From a virus: DNA of 37,089 bases. Shown piece after piece: positions 14,462-21,226 of the stretch (its first letter is position 1; each line of letters starts with the position of its first letter). The notes beneath the pieces were generated by a model. That model had not been told where the DNA came from and made no database searches. It worked only from the letters and a program-made list of their open reading frames with translations. The stretch lies in the IMG/VR virus record IMGVR_UViG_3300009537_000072, positions 1-37,089 of that record. One strand, 5' to 3'. The translations under genes were made by a program, and so were the position numbers.

Positions 14462-14997
14462 TGCGATATCACCCTATCTGAAATGAGGCATGAAGAATAA
14501 ATCTCATCTGCCGTGGTTCGTATTTCATGGCATGTGCCTTGCTCCATGCCGTACATGCACACCGCCGCCAGCTTGTCCGTACTATTCATCGAACGCGCAG
14601 GCGTACTGCCGTCATTCCATAAACCCCACGCCGCAAGGTCCGTAAGCGCGGCGGCGGTAAGGTTGTTACCGTTGGAAAGGATAAAAAGAATCATAATGCC
14701 TTCTGCATAGTCTTCCCAATCGGTCATATCAAAATCGGCACACAGCCCGACAAACCTAGCGTGTCCTGAAGGTCTGTGTGTATGCCTGTTAATGACATAC
14801 GCGCTCATCTCACCAGACGACGAAATAGTATAATCGTAGCCATTCGGACCAATCTTACCAAACTTCCTGTCATTACTATCAAAACCAACCACAGAAAAAG
14901 CAATGCCAGGAGGAAGGCCGAGCGCAACCGCTTCAGCCATCTTATGGTCGCCTGCCGCACCACGGTCCTCCGGTTTAATATGAACGCGCCTATCCAT
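14458..14997 (-). CDS. Late protein, 179 aa, unknown
   Basis: I do not recognise this protein. It has an N-terminal charged part (MDRRVHIKPEDRGAAGDHK), a mixed middle with GFDSNDRKFGKIGPNGYDY and a C-terminal half with five cysteines. The region MILFILSNGNNLTAAALTDLAAWGLW is the most hydrophobic but looks like buried helix rather than a membrane segment. I place the start at ATG 14997, which overlaps the nozzle gene's stop (ATGGATAG) and has GGGAG upstream. The longer in-frame reading to 15072 would lie inside the nozzle gene. It is probably a tail or fibre component by position. Confidence 0.68.
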   Translation of the reverse strand: MDRRVHIKPEDRGAAGDHKMAEAVALGLPPGIAFSVVGFDSNDRKFGKIGPNGYDYTISSSGEMSAYVINRHTHRPSGHARFVGLCADFDMTDWEDYAEGIMILFILSNGNNLTAAALTDLAAWGLWNDGSTPARSMNSTDKLAAVCMYGMEQGTCHEIRTTADEIYSSCLISDRVISQ

Positions 14998-16963
14998 TGG
15001 GTCCACTCCCGTAGGTGGGTGCGCCGAAGTCGCGTTCAGCGTTATAGACAAGCTCAACACTATGCAACACAAACCCCGTAGGCTGTGCTATGGAAACGGT
15101 TGCGCTTGTGCCGCCTGATGCCTGTGTTATTGTTACCGACTTATCGCTCCCTGCATCGACTTCACAGCCAACGCTAACGATGCCGGATATCACCCTTTCG
15201 CCTGAGTCAATGACAAATCTCTTTCTCGCCCTACCAACGGATGTGTTATAGACTGCATCCTCGGTTGCAACGGTTCCATACTGGTTACTATCTTCGCCAG
15301 CTTGCCTGAAAGCCCATGCCTTCGGGTTAGGGTTGGAGTCAGCGTATAACTGCAAGTCAACATTCCAATCCCCTATCGGCTCCATCTCATATATTACTCC
15401 AGTCAATCTTTTCACAACACCTGGAGAACCCATATCCAAATCCTGCGCCTTGACTTTAGTTCTAAATGCGCTTCCCAAAGAAACCATATCGTAGTGGTCA
15501 TAATAGTTGGAGGCGGTAGAATTATTAGACTTCATTCTCCACCAAAGGTCATGGTCATCGGTACCGGCAAACAGCAGAACAATGCCGCCACTTCTCATTA
15601 GCGCACGCTGAGTATTATTAAGATAAAACATCCTCAAATCAATGCCGCTATTGATAGAGGCAAAAGTATTCCCAACCCCATAAATATCGTAATAGTCGGC
15701 AGAGCTTATCTTAAATCCGTATTCCAACTCACCTGCCCATCGGTTAAGGAAATAGTCATACACCAACCCCAGCGTTTTATTATTCCCAGGAGAAGGCCAA
15801 AGAACCGCAAGATACCCAGGCTCATCCATGCGGGTTACAATCGCACTTTCTATCTGTCCTGCGGTTAGTTTCTTCAGGGTTGGCGCAACGGGGTCACTGA
15901 CCGTCTGAGAGGATACACCGTCCGTCAAAACCAACTCCCCAGAGGCCGTGATAAAAGCCAGCATACCGGATGAATCTCTTGACTCCGCTCCTCCTACGGA
16001 TGAAGAGATATATTCAATACCCTGTCTTGATGGACAACCCACATCAAATACCCTAACAAGCCGCGTGCTGGAGCCTTCTCCTGTGTTACCACTGAACCTC
16101 CACACCGACTTGCGAGTGAATATATAAACTGAGTCGCCAAAACTAATCAAACTGCGTATGTCATCTCCAGAGCCACTCCCAATCTTTAGGAAGTTGTTTG
16201 TTTCGTCAAATGTAAAATACTGGGGCGCTCCTTCTGGCGTCTGGTTCAGACTGTAAAATACAAAGTTTGGCGCTTCATCATTAACATAAAACGCCTGCCC
16301 TCTGTGGATAAGAACGATGGCGGACCTTGCTACAATGTCTAAATGGGCAGGGTCCATACCTGCCATTGAAACAGCCGCTATATCTAATGTCACCTCTTCA
16401 GTTTCGCGCATTCTTTGCAACAACCCGCCTGTCGTAAAAAACGTTTCCTTGTATGCGCCAGGAGAATACCCAACAGACGAAGAATCGTAACTGGCGTGTG
16501 AGAACGACTGCGAACCAGAATACGCCGCCTGCTCGTCAGTGCTGTCTGCAAGATGCCTCATGTTCGTGCCTTTCATGTAGGCTGAGGCATTAAGAGTTCT
16601 GGCAGACTGCGACCTTGTGAGCATCTGCCCGTCTGATGTCATAAACGAGAAATAATAATCAATACCTCCCGATGTGTTCCTGCACTCTATAGGCACAAAG
16701 CCATTAATATCGCATTCTTCTGGCGTGTCTATAGTCGTGGTGACATAATTATTGATGAGCGACGGGATTGCGCTTTCCCATACTCTTGTTGTGTTCTGTG
16801 ATGCTCCAGGGGCGAACTTGGCGCTGGGCCTTCTGCGCACAACGGCGTCCCTCCCTATGATGCAGTTCAGGCATTCATAGGCGGAATCATCAGCGGCAAC
16901 CGGCTTCCCGCGCTTGTCCAGGTGCGTGAAGATGATGCGTTTTCGTTGTCCGTCTTTCGGCAT
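14990..16963 (-). CDS. Probable tail nozzle / tail-tubular-B-like protein, 657 aa
   Basis: This large beta-rich protein follows the adaptor gene, as the nozzle or tubular B protein does in short-tailed phages. Its middle carries repeated beta-propeller-like signatures: SLISFGDSVYIFTRKSVWRFSG near residues 265-287 (phage propeller proteins typically have such a GDSVYIFT-KS-V-x-F pattern), then SGMLAFITASGELVLTDG and LVYDYFLNRWAGE. These resemble the P22 gp10/T7 gp12 class in architecture, though sequence identity cannot be judged here. The N-terminus has a CxxC (ECLNC). TGATG overlaps connect it to the adaptor gene, and ATGGATAG connects it to the next. Confidence 0.75.
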   Translation of the reverse strand: MPKDGQRKRIIFTHLDKRGKPVAADDSAYECLNCIIGRDAVVRRRPSAKFAPGASQNTTRVWESAIPSLINNYVTTTIDTPEECDINGFVPIECRNTSGGIDYYFSFMTSDGQMLTRSQSARTLNASAYMKGTNMRHLADSTDEQAAYSGSQSFSHASYDSSSVGYSPGAYKETFFTTGGLLQRMRETEEVTLDIAAVSMAGMDPAHLDIVARSAIVLIHRGQAFYVNDEAPNFVFYSLNQTPEGAPQYFTFDETNNFLKIGSGSGDDIRSLISFGDSVYIFTRKSVWRFSGNTGEGSSTRLVRVFDVGCPSRQGIEYISSSVGGAESRDSSGMLAFITASGELVLTDGVSSQTVSDPVAPTLKKLTAGQIESAIVTRMDEPGYLAVLWPSPGNNKTLGLVYDYFLNRWAGELEYGFKISSADYYDIYGVGNTFASINSGIDLRMFYLNNTQRALMRSGGIVLLFAGTDDHDLWWRMKSNNSTASNYYDHYDMVSLGSAFRTKVKAQDLDMGSPGVVKRLTGVIYEMEPIGDWNVDLQLYADSNPNPKAWAFRQAGEDSNQYGTVATEDAVYNTSVGRARKRFVIDSGERVISGIVSVGCEVDAGSDKSVTITQASGGTSATVSIAQPTGFVLHSVELVYNAERDFGAPTYGSGPNG

Positions 16964-17664
16964 CAGTACCTATCAAACGTCTCTCGTATCCGTTCTTTGT
17001 CAAACTCCGACTTCGGAGTGATGTCCACATCGTCGGGCGCATCGCTGTTCAGCGCCTTTATCATCCTATCCAATAACTCCTCGTATCTGGCTTTCGGCTC
17101 GTTCAATCCCTGCTGGTGCATCATGTAGCACATATCCGCCGTACCGTGGATAATCACCCACTCCCAGCCGTGGTCTTCTGGGAAGATGGTGATTTCGTCA
17201 TTGTCGTTATAGACATACGACTGCCCACGCTTGTAGGTCAGCTTGAACTGTGTCGGCGTGACATTGATGGGATAGTACACCCGCATACGCCAACGCTTCG
17301 TATCCTTGTCGTAGTAGCAGGTATAGACGTAACGGTCATAGGACTGCCCACTCTGTATCCGCAGGAATACTTCGTTGGTCACATGGTCCAAACGGTAGTC
17401 GTAGCCGCCGTAGGTCATGTGAATAACTTCCATCTCCCTGAAGTCTTGCGGGAGGAGATAGTCGTTGCTCGCCGTAGAATCATACGAGATGGTGGTTTCC
17501 GTCATCAGAAATGGGCAGTCCTTTGTCCGTGAACGAACAAAGTTCAACGTCTCCTGCACAACCTTGTTGACGTAATCGGCGGAATAGTCGGTGTATAGCC
17601 GACTGGTCTGCGTAGTGTCGCCAACCATAGCGCAGGCGTGCTTCTTGATAAAGCTCAGTTTCAC
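16963..17664 (-). CDS. Head-tail adaptor (tail-tubular-A / gp6-like), 233 aa
   Basis: The protein has the pattern of connector adaptors: an N-terminal helix (SADYVNKVVQETLNFVRSR), a strand with DYLLPQDFREMEVIHM near residues 73-88, a beta-hairpin region with many tyrosines (RYVYTCYYDKDTKRWRM), and a C-terminal helical bundle (HGTADMCYMMHQQGL and the following helix). It would sit below the portal and above the nozzle. The GTG start overlaps the upstream stop (GTGA). Position next to the nozzle-like gene supports this call; the family assignment is by pattern and not by search. Confidence 0.78.
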   Translation of the reverse strand: MKLSFIKKHACAMVGDTTQTSRLYTDYSADYVNKVVQETLNFVRSRTKDCPFLMTETTISYDSTASNDYLLPQDFREMEVIHMTYGGYDYRLDHVTNEVFLRIQSGQSYDRYVYTCYYDKDTKRWRMRVYYPINVTPTQFKLTYKRGQSYVYNDNDEITIFPEDHGWEWVIIHGTADMCYMMHQQGLNEPKARYEELLDRMIKALNSDAPDDVDITPKSEFDKERIRETFDRY

Positions 17665-18320
17665 CTAGCCGTTCTCCTGGCTTCGGCAACCTCGTCCATA
17701 GACTCGTAGTTCTTGCCTTTCATACGGATTGCCTTGGGTTTCTGGTCGGTCATATCCACCATCGTTGTCCCGACCTTCTTGGTCTTGCCTTCAATTCCCC
17801 AGAAGAGATTATCCAGCATATCCAGTGTCCCATGCTCCCTGCCGAATCCGGCGTTGGGAGAGGTAATCTTTTCCCACATGCGGTCAAGCTCAAAGTCCTT
17901 CAGGTCGTACCGCTTCTTGTTCTTGGCGAACCAGTCGCGCAAGTCAAGGTGGCCGCAAACCTTCGTACCCGGCACTCTGAACTTATCGCCGCCGGAAGAC
18001 TCGGCAACGACCTTGACGGCTACCCAAGTCTTGGAAAACTTGGCTACAATGTCGTCCTGCACCTGCGACTCCATCTGTCCAGACTTCGGGTTATACACCG
18101 AAACGGGTACGCTGGGAGCCTCACGCAACAGAATGGTCGTACCGGGCGAGGTGCAGTAAAGGTTCATATCCACCCCCTCGTACTCGGATACGAAGGGAGG
18201 CTCCGCAACCGGAGTCACCTTTACCTTGGCAATGGCTTCAGCCAGCACGCTTAACGCATCGCCGCTCAAGCCCTGTCCATTACCCTTGCTCTGCTTCTCT
18301 TTCTCAATCTCAATCGCCAT
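17661..18320 (-). CDS. Late protein, 219 aa, unknown (between capsid and adaptor)
   Basis: I do not recognise this gene. The N-terminus is a charged, low-complexity stretch (MAIEIEKEKQSKGNGQG) followed by a helix, then a beta-rich part with SEYEGVDMNLYCTSPG and later KFRVPGTKVCGHLDLRDW. The C-terminus is basic. AAGGAG lies 8 bases before the ATG. It is separated from the capsid gene by a structured 85-base gap (see the hairpin), so its expression may be lower than that of the capsid. A capsid-associated or minor head role is plausible by position only. Confidence 0.7.
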   Translation of the reverse strand: MAIEIEKEKQSKGNGQGLSGDALSVLAEAIAKVKVTPVAEPPFVSEYEGVDMNLYCTSPGTTILLREAPSVPVSVYNPKSGQMESQVQDDIVAKFSKTWVAVKVVAESSGGDKFRVPGTKVCGHLDLRDWFAKNKKRYDLKDFELDRMWEKITSPNAGFGREHGTLDMLDNLFWGIEGKTKKVGTTMVDMTDQKPKAIRMKGKNYESMDEVAEARRTAR

Positions 18321-18342
18321 CAGTTTCTCCTTGGTTTAGGGT

Positions 18343-18395
18343 GCGGGGCCGGGTTGGTAAGCAAGTTATTAGTGAATAACAGCACCCGGCCCCGC
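18343..18395 (-). promoter_or_regulatory. Nested hairpin directly downstream of the capsid gene
   Basis: The arms 18343-18354 and 18384-18395 are perfect 12-base inverted complements (10 G/C bases plus the closing positions). Inside the 29-base loop lies a second perfect hairpin, GTTATT (18365-18370) and AATAAC (18375-18380) with a four-base loop. The outer stem begins about 10 bases after the capsid stop codon. No uridine run follows in the direction of transcription, so it is not a standard intrinsic terminator. An mRNA-protecting element, RNase site or partial attenuator separating abundant capsid message from the genes below is the likeliest role. Confidence 0.8.
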
Positions 18396-18405
18396 TAACT
18401 CTGTT

Positions 18406-19644
18406 TTAGTCGCCCACGTTGGTGCAGAGGGCGTGATTGCCGGTCGAGCCACCGATAATCTGAGGACAGCATCGAGCGATAATCTGCGCCTTGGCGATAG
18501 AATCGTCGTTGTCCTGCTGGTCGAAAGCCCAGGTCGGCTTGCCGTTCGCCACCTTCTTACCGGCGCGACACGGAGCGTAACGCATACAAATCTTGTCTTT
18601 GTTACTCGCGTCGAACAGGTAGATGGTGTTGTCGCCAACATCATCCAAAACGTCTTCGCCGTGGATGTCAATCATGATGCCGCCAAGATTGATGGTCTTG
18701 ACATGCAACTTAATCTCTTCCGGCAGCTTGTCGTTGAAGATGATTTGGTTCTCGTACATGGAATTGAACTGCTGGGTAATCGAGGTCGGCATTACCATCA
18801 CGCCGTGAGTCGATTTGGAAATGGTCCGCCAGTTCGTCACCCAATTACGGAAGAAGCTCTTGCTCATCGGGCTACCGGACAGGTTGGCGTTTACCGTACC
18901 GTTGGTCAGGTAGGTACGCGCACCGCCGAAGATGGGCAGAGTGTTGTTGGTGACGGTGGGATATCCCCTGTCCTGAAGGAAGAACGCGGACAGCATCTTC
19001 CGACGAAATCGCTCCTCGGTGAGAGCCATTTGGTGGTCCCACTCGCTGAAGTTGCTCTTGCCGTGGATGGCGCTGTAGGAACGCATCGTCTCCGACATAT
19101 CCAGAGTCTCGCTGAAGATGGACAGATAGTTCCAGTAGTTGGACCGGCTGTGCATCGTGGACTCATGGCTTCGGCTACGCTCCTCGCGGGACGGAATCAG
19201 CAGTTGCCAGGTGTCGTTGTCGTTGATGGTCTGAGCGGAGCTAACCGACTCGCCCACGCCACGATAGCCAAGCGTGACTTGGTTATTGGCGGTATCCACT
19301 TCGGTCACAATGACCTGCTCGGCGGTACGGGTATTGCGGGCAACCGTACCCGTAACCCATCGCTCGACATTATCGACATCCATCGCGCCGGTGGCGGCGG
19401 GGACCGTGGAGCCGTTCACATCGGTCAACGGCATCAAAGTTTCCTCGTCCCAGATAATGCGAGGCGACTTCGCAGGTTTCCAGTTCAAGGTGGAGAGATA
19501 CGCATAAAACGTACTCTTGGTGATGTCTCTGTTAAAGATATCCTCGGACCAATCATCGTGGTATCTACTTGTATTGTTAGTGGCGTCGGAGAGGTCAGGA
19601 AGGTTTAAGCCTCCCGCTCCGAAGTAGTTATAGTCAAGAGCCAT
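18406..19644 (-). CDS. Major capsid protein (SU10 / DUF5309 type), 412 aa
   Basis: This is the main shell protein, expected to adopt the HK97 fold. The N-arm contains KSPRIIWDEETLMPL (about residues 59-73), followed by DNVERWVTGTVARNTRTAEQ, then TLGYRGVGE, and a long helix with NYWNYLSIFSETLDMSETMRS, an order typical of the DUF5309 capsid family. The latter half has a beta-strand region with HVKTINLGGIMIDIHGE and a C-terminal domain with several cysteines. The AAAGGAGAACTAACTG leader precedes the ATG. The same leader is duplicated upstream of the 81-codon gene. Placement after the scaffold gene and abundance-type leader support the assignment. Confidence 0.85.
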   Translation of the reverse strand: MALDYNYFGAGGLNLPDLSDATNNTSRYHDDWSEDIFNRDITKSTFYAYLSTLNWKPAKSPRIIWDEETLMPLTDVNGSTVPAATGAMDVDNVERWVTGTVARNTRTAEQVIVTEVDTANNQVTLGYRGVGESVSSAQTINDNDTWQLLIPSREERSRSHESTMHSRSNYWNYLSIFSETLDMSETMRSYSAIHGKSNFSEWDHQMALTEERFRRKMLSAFFLQDRGYPTVTNNTLPIFGGARTYLTNGTVNANLSGSPMSKSFFRNWVTNWRTISKSTHGVMVMPTSITQQFNSMYENQIIFNDKLPEEIKLHVKTINLGGIMIDIHGEDVLDDVGDNTIYLFDASNKDKICMRYAPCRAGKKVANGKPTWAFDQQDNDDSIAKAQIIARCCPQIIGGSTGNHALCTNVGD

Positions 19645-19715
19645 CAGTTAGTTCTCCTTTAAAAGTTGGTTACGCTGACTTCTTCTTTACCGCCTTGCGA
19701 TAAGCCTTCATTTGC
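19642..19715 (-). repeat. 74-bp direct repeat, copy 1 (scaffold 3' end + capsid leader)
   Basis: Bases 19642-19715 match 19902-19975 with a single mismatch (19645 versus 19905) at an offset of exactly 260. The unit contains the last 15 or so codons of the scaffold gene, its stop, the AAAGGAG leader and the ATG trinucleotide. Copy 1 feeds the capsid gene; copy 2 feeds the 81-codon gene. Inside copy 1 the scaffold codons are read out of frame as the tail of the 81-codon gene. Confidence 0.95.
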
Positions 19716-19904
19716 GCCGGTGGCGGCGGGGACCGTAGAACCGTTCACGTCGGCCAACGGCATCAAAGTTTCCTCGTCCCAGATAATGCGAGGCGACTTC
19801 GCAGGTTTCCAGTTCAAGGGGGAGAGACGACCAAAATACGTTCTCGTAACGACTTCACCTTCACAGACAAGGAAAAGGTCATCGAAGTAATTGTCAGGAG
19901 TCAT
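19659..19904 (-). CDS. Mosaic 81-aa ORF built from terminase, capsid and scaffold pieces
   Basis: The gene has an intact ATG with the duplicated AAAGGAG leader and an uninterrupted frame. Residues 1-19 come largely from an antisense copy of the TerL nuclease 3' region. Residues 27-64 reproduce the capsid N-arm nearly unchanged. Residues 65-81 are the scaffold C-terminal codons read in another frame. It inserts a 260-bp block between scaffold and capsid genes without damaging either. It may be a recombination scar that happens to be open, or a small product carrying a capsid N-arm that could interact with capsid or scaffold. Because its translation signals copy those of the capsid, it is likely translated. 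A chimeric assembly is possible but less likely, since the copies differ by silent changes. Confidence 0.6.
   Translation of the reverse strand: MTPDNYFDDLFLVCEGEVVTRTYFGRLSPLNWKPAKSPRIIWDEETLMPLADVNGSTVPAATGANEGLSQGGKEEVSVTNF
19714..19827 (-). repeat. 114-bp duplicate of the capsid N-arm coding region
   Basis: This block matches 19385-19498 in the capsid gene at an offset of 329, with only about six scattered mismatches. It encodes residues 27-64 of the 81-codon gene, which match capsid residues 50-87 with two changes (Thr to Pro and Thr to Ala). Most of the other base changes are silent, so the donor seems to have been a related functional capsid gene rather than a freely drifting copy. 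Weaker protein-level similarity continues a few residues further upstream. Confidence 0.93.
19848..19887 (+). repeat. 40-bp inverted copy of the TerL nuclease gene 3' region
   Basis: Read on the plus strand, these 40 bases encode NDFTFTDKEKVIE. They match, in inverted orientation, bases 23204-23243 of the TerL nuclease gene (NDFTFTDEEKVIE) with three mismatches, two of them silent and one Glu to Lys. In the 81-codon mosaic gene the stretch is read antisense as part of its first 20 residues. Confidence 0.88.
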
Positions 19905-19975
19905 TAGTTAGTTCTCCTTTAAAAGTTGGTTACGCTGACTTCTTCTTTACCGCCTTGCGATAAGCCTTCATTTGC
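19902..19975 (-). repeat. 74-bp direct repeat, copy 2 (true scaffold 3' end)
   Basis: This is the partner of 19642-19715. Here the scaffold codons are in frame and end at the genuine scaffold stop (19930). The leader and ATG at the end of the unit start the 81-codon mosaic gene. The near-identity of the copies suggests a recent event or continuing homogenisation between them. Confidence 0.95.
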
Positions 19976-20838
19976 TGGCTGAACGAGGGAGGCGGACGAA
20001 ACTGTGCCATAGGGTCGATTTGCTTTTGGCCCTGAAACATCGCATTGTTGGGAAACGCAGTCGCCATGCGCCCCTTCGTGCGGTCCTTCATTGCCTCTTG
20101 GCCGTACTGGAATAGCTTGTCGTTCATGGAACCCAACACGCTATCGACAACCTGATTGAGCCTGTGGCCCGTCACCAGGTTGGTTCGGTTGTCAACATCC
20201 AGAGCGCGTCGGGCGTCATCGGGATTGCTCAACCGTTGGGACAGGGCTTGCCGAAACTCGCCCCGCACATTGTCGGGAATGCCGTACTTGTCCAACGTCT
20301 GCTCCATATACCCCTGCGCTTCCTGCGCCGCTTGGTTGAGGAAACGGGCATTGTCGTGCTGGACGATAATGGACTGTTGCTCGGCATACCGAGACTCAAT
20401 CTCCTTCAGTCGCTCGGCCACTTCCACATCCTTGCGTTGCAAAGCGGGAGCGACGATTTGAGCAACAAAGCCAACCGGATTGTTTTCCAACAACTCCCGT
20501 TGTTCTTCCGGCGTAAGCTGACGCTGGGGAGGTGGCGCGGTCTGGGTAGGGCGTGAAGCCGACTCCTTCAAAGCCGCCATCGACTCGGCAAGCAACTCCT
20601 GGGAGCGCAACGAACGCTCCTCAATAGCCGCCATACGCTCCTCGTAGGGGCGTTTGGCGGCGTAGTCCTCTGCGGGGGGAGCCTGGACTTTAGGTTCTTC
20701 CGGCTCAGGCTCGTCCACTTCCGGCTCGTCGTCCTTGTCACCCTTCCAGATGGGACCGCCGATATCCTCCTCCACCAGAGAAGCGATATCCTCTTCTTCT
20801 TCCAAGCCGTCGTTAAAAATCAGGTCGTCATCAGGCAT
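19930..20838 (-). CDS. Scaffolding protein, 302 aa
   Basis: The protein has the composition of phage scaffolds: a very acidic N-terminus (MPDDDLIFNDGLEEEEDIA), a Pro/Glu-rich linker, long coiled-coil helices with many Gln/Glu/Arg residues, and a short basic C-terminal helix (MKAYRKAVKKKSA) of the kind that binds the coat protein. It lies just before the capsid gene in transcription order. I chose ATG at 20838, with AAGGAG 5-6 bases upstream; the in-frame ATG at 20853 would put that signal inside the coding region. It overlaps the upstream 131-residue gene by 8 bp. No protease gene was recognised nearby, so cleavage of the scaffold is uncertain. Confidence 0.85.
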   Translation of the reverse strand: MPDDDLIFNDGLEEEEDIASLVEEDIGGPIWKGDKDDEPEVDEPEPEEPKVQAPPAEDYAAKRPYEERMAAIEERSLRSQELLAESMAALKESASRPTQTAPPPQRQLTPEEQRELLENNPVGFVAQIVAPALQRKDVEVAERLKEIESRYAEQQSIIVQHDNARFLNQAAQEAQGYMEQTLDKYGIPDNVRGEFRQALSQRLSNPDDARRALDVDNRTNLVTGHRLNQVVDSVLGSMNDKLFQYGQEAMKDRTKGRMATAFPNNAMFQGQKQIDPMAQFRPPPSFSQQMKAYRKAVKKKSA

Positions 20839-21226
20839 CGTAATCTCCTTCAATGTTGGGTATTAGGTCAGGGTTAAGCATGTAACCCAAATCCGGTATG
20901 GCTCCATCGGGATTGATAAAGCCGTCTGATTCATTCTCGTAATAGGTCGCAAGGCAAGCCTCAACAGCGTCACGCACATTCGCCAACACCACCTGGATAT
21001 GCGGCAGGCTGTTGCGCATGTCCTCATGGTCGGCAGTCGTCTGACCCGTAACGGCTTTGTAGGCATACCCCTCAAACTCGCCTTCGATGATATTGAAGAT
21101 GGTATCCAAGGCCGCCTGGGAGCATCCGTTTTCCAAGATGGACCCGCGCTCATACAGCAAGTTGGGGTCCACGTTGCGCTCCATCCTCTCAGGGGGACGT
21201 ATGATATGCGGTCGCACTTGCTTCAT
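20831..21226 (-). CDS. Hypothetical protein, 131 aa, between portal and scaffold
   Basis: I do not recognise this protein. After a basic, Pro-rich start (MKQVRPHIIRPPERMERNVD) it becomes helical with an alternating acidic pattern; the C-terminal part is acidic with Pro and Asn (NPDLIPNIEGDYDA). Its start overlaps the portal stop as ATGA and its end overlaps the scaffold start, so it is tightly coupled to head genes. A portal-associated or scaffold helper role is the simplest inference. No protease or decoration motif was seen. Confidence 0.7.
   Translation of the reverse strand: MKQVRPHIIRPPERMERNVDPNLLYERGSILENGCSQAALDTIFNIIEGEFEGYAYKAVTGQTTADHEDMRNSLPHIQVVLANVRDAVEACLATYYENESDGFINPDGAIPDLGYMLNPDLIPNIEGDYDA

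Noticed and set aside
14998-15072. Longer N-terminus (25 extra residues, hydrophobic) for the 179-residue late protein
   Set aside because: This part lies inside the nozzle gene. The ATG at 14997 with its ATGGATAG overlap and GGGAG site is the more likely start, so the apparent signal-like segment is not real.
18433-19608. Long open frame (391 codons) on the plus strand opposite the capsid gene
   Set aside because: It is the antisense shadow of a highly expressed gene with biased codons; there is no ribosome site, no family-like motif and the opposite strand clearly encodes the capsid protein.
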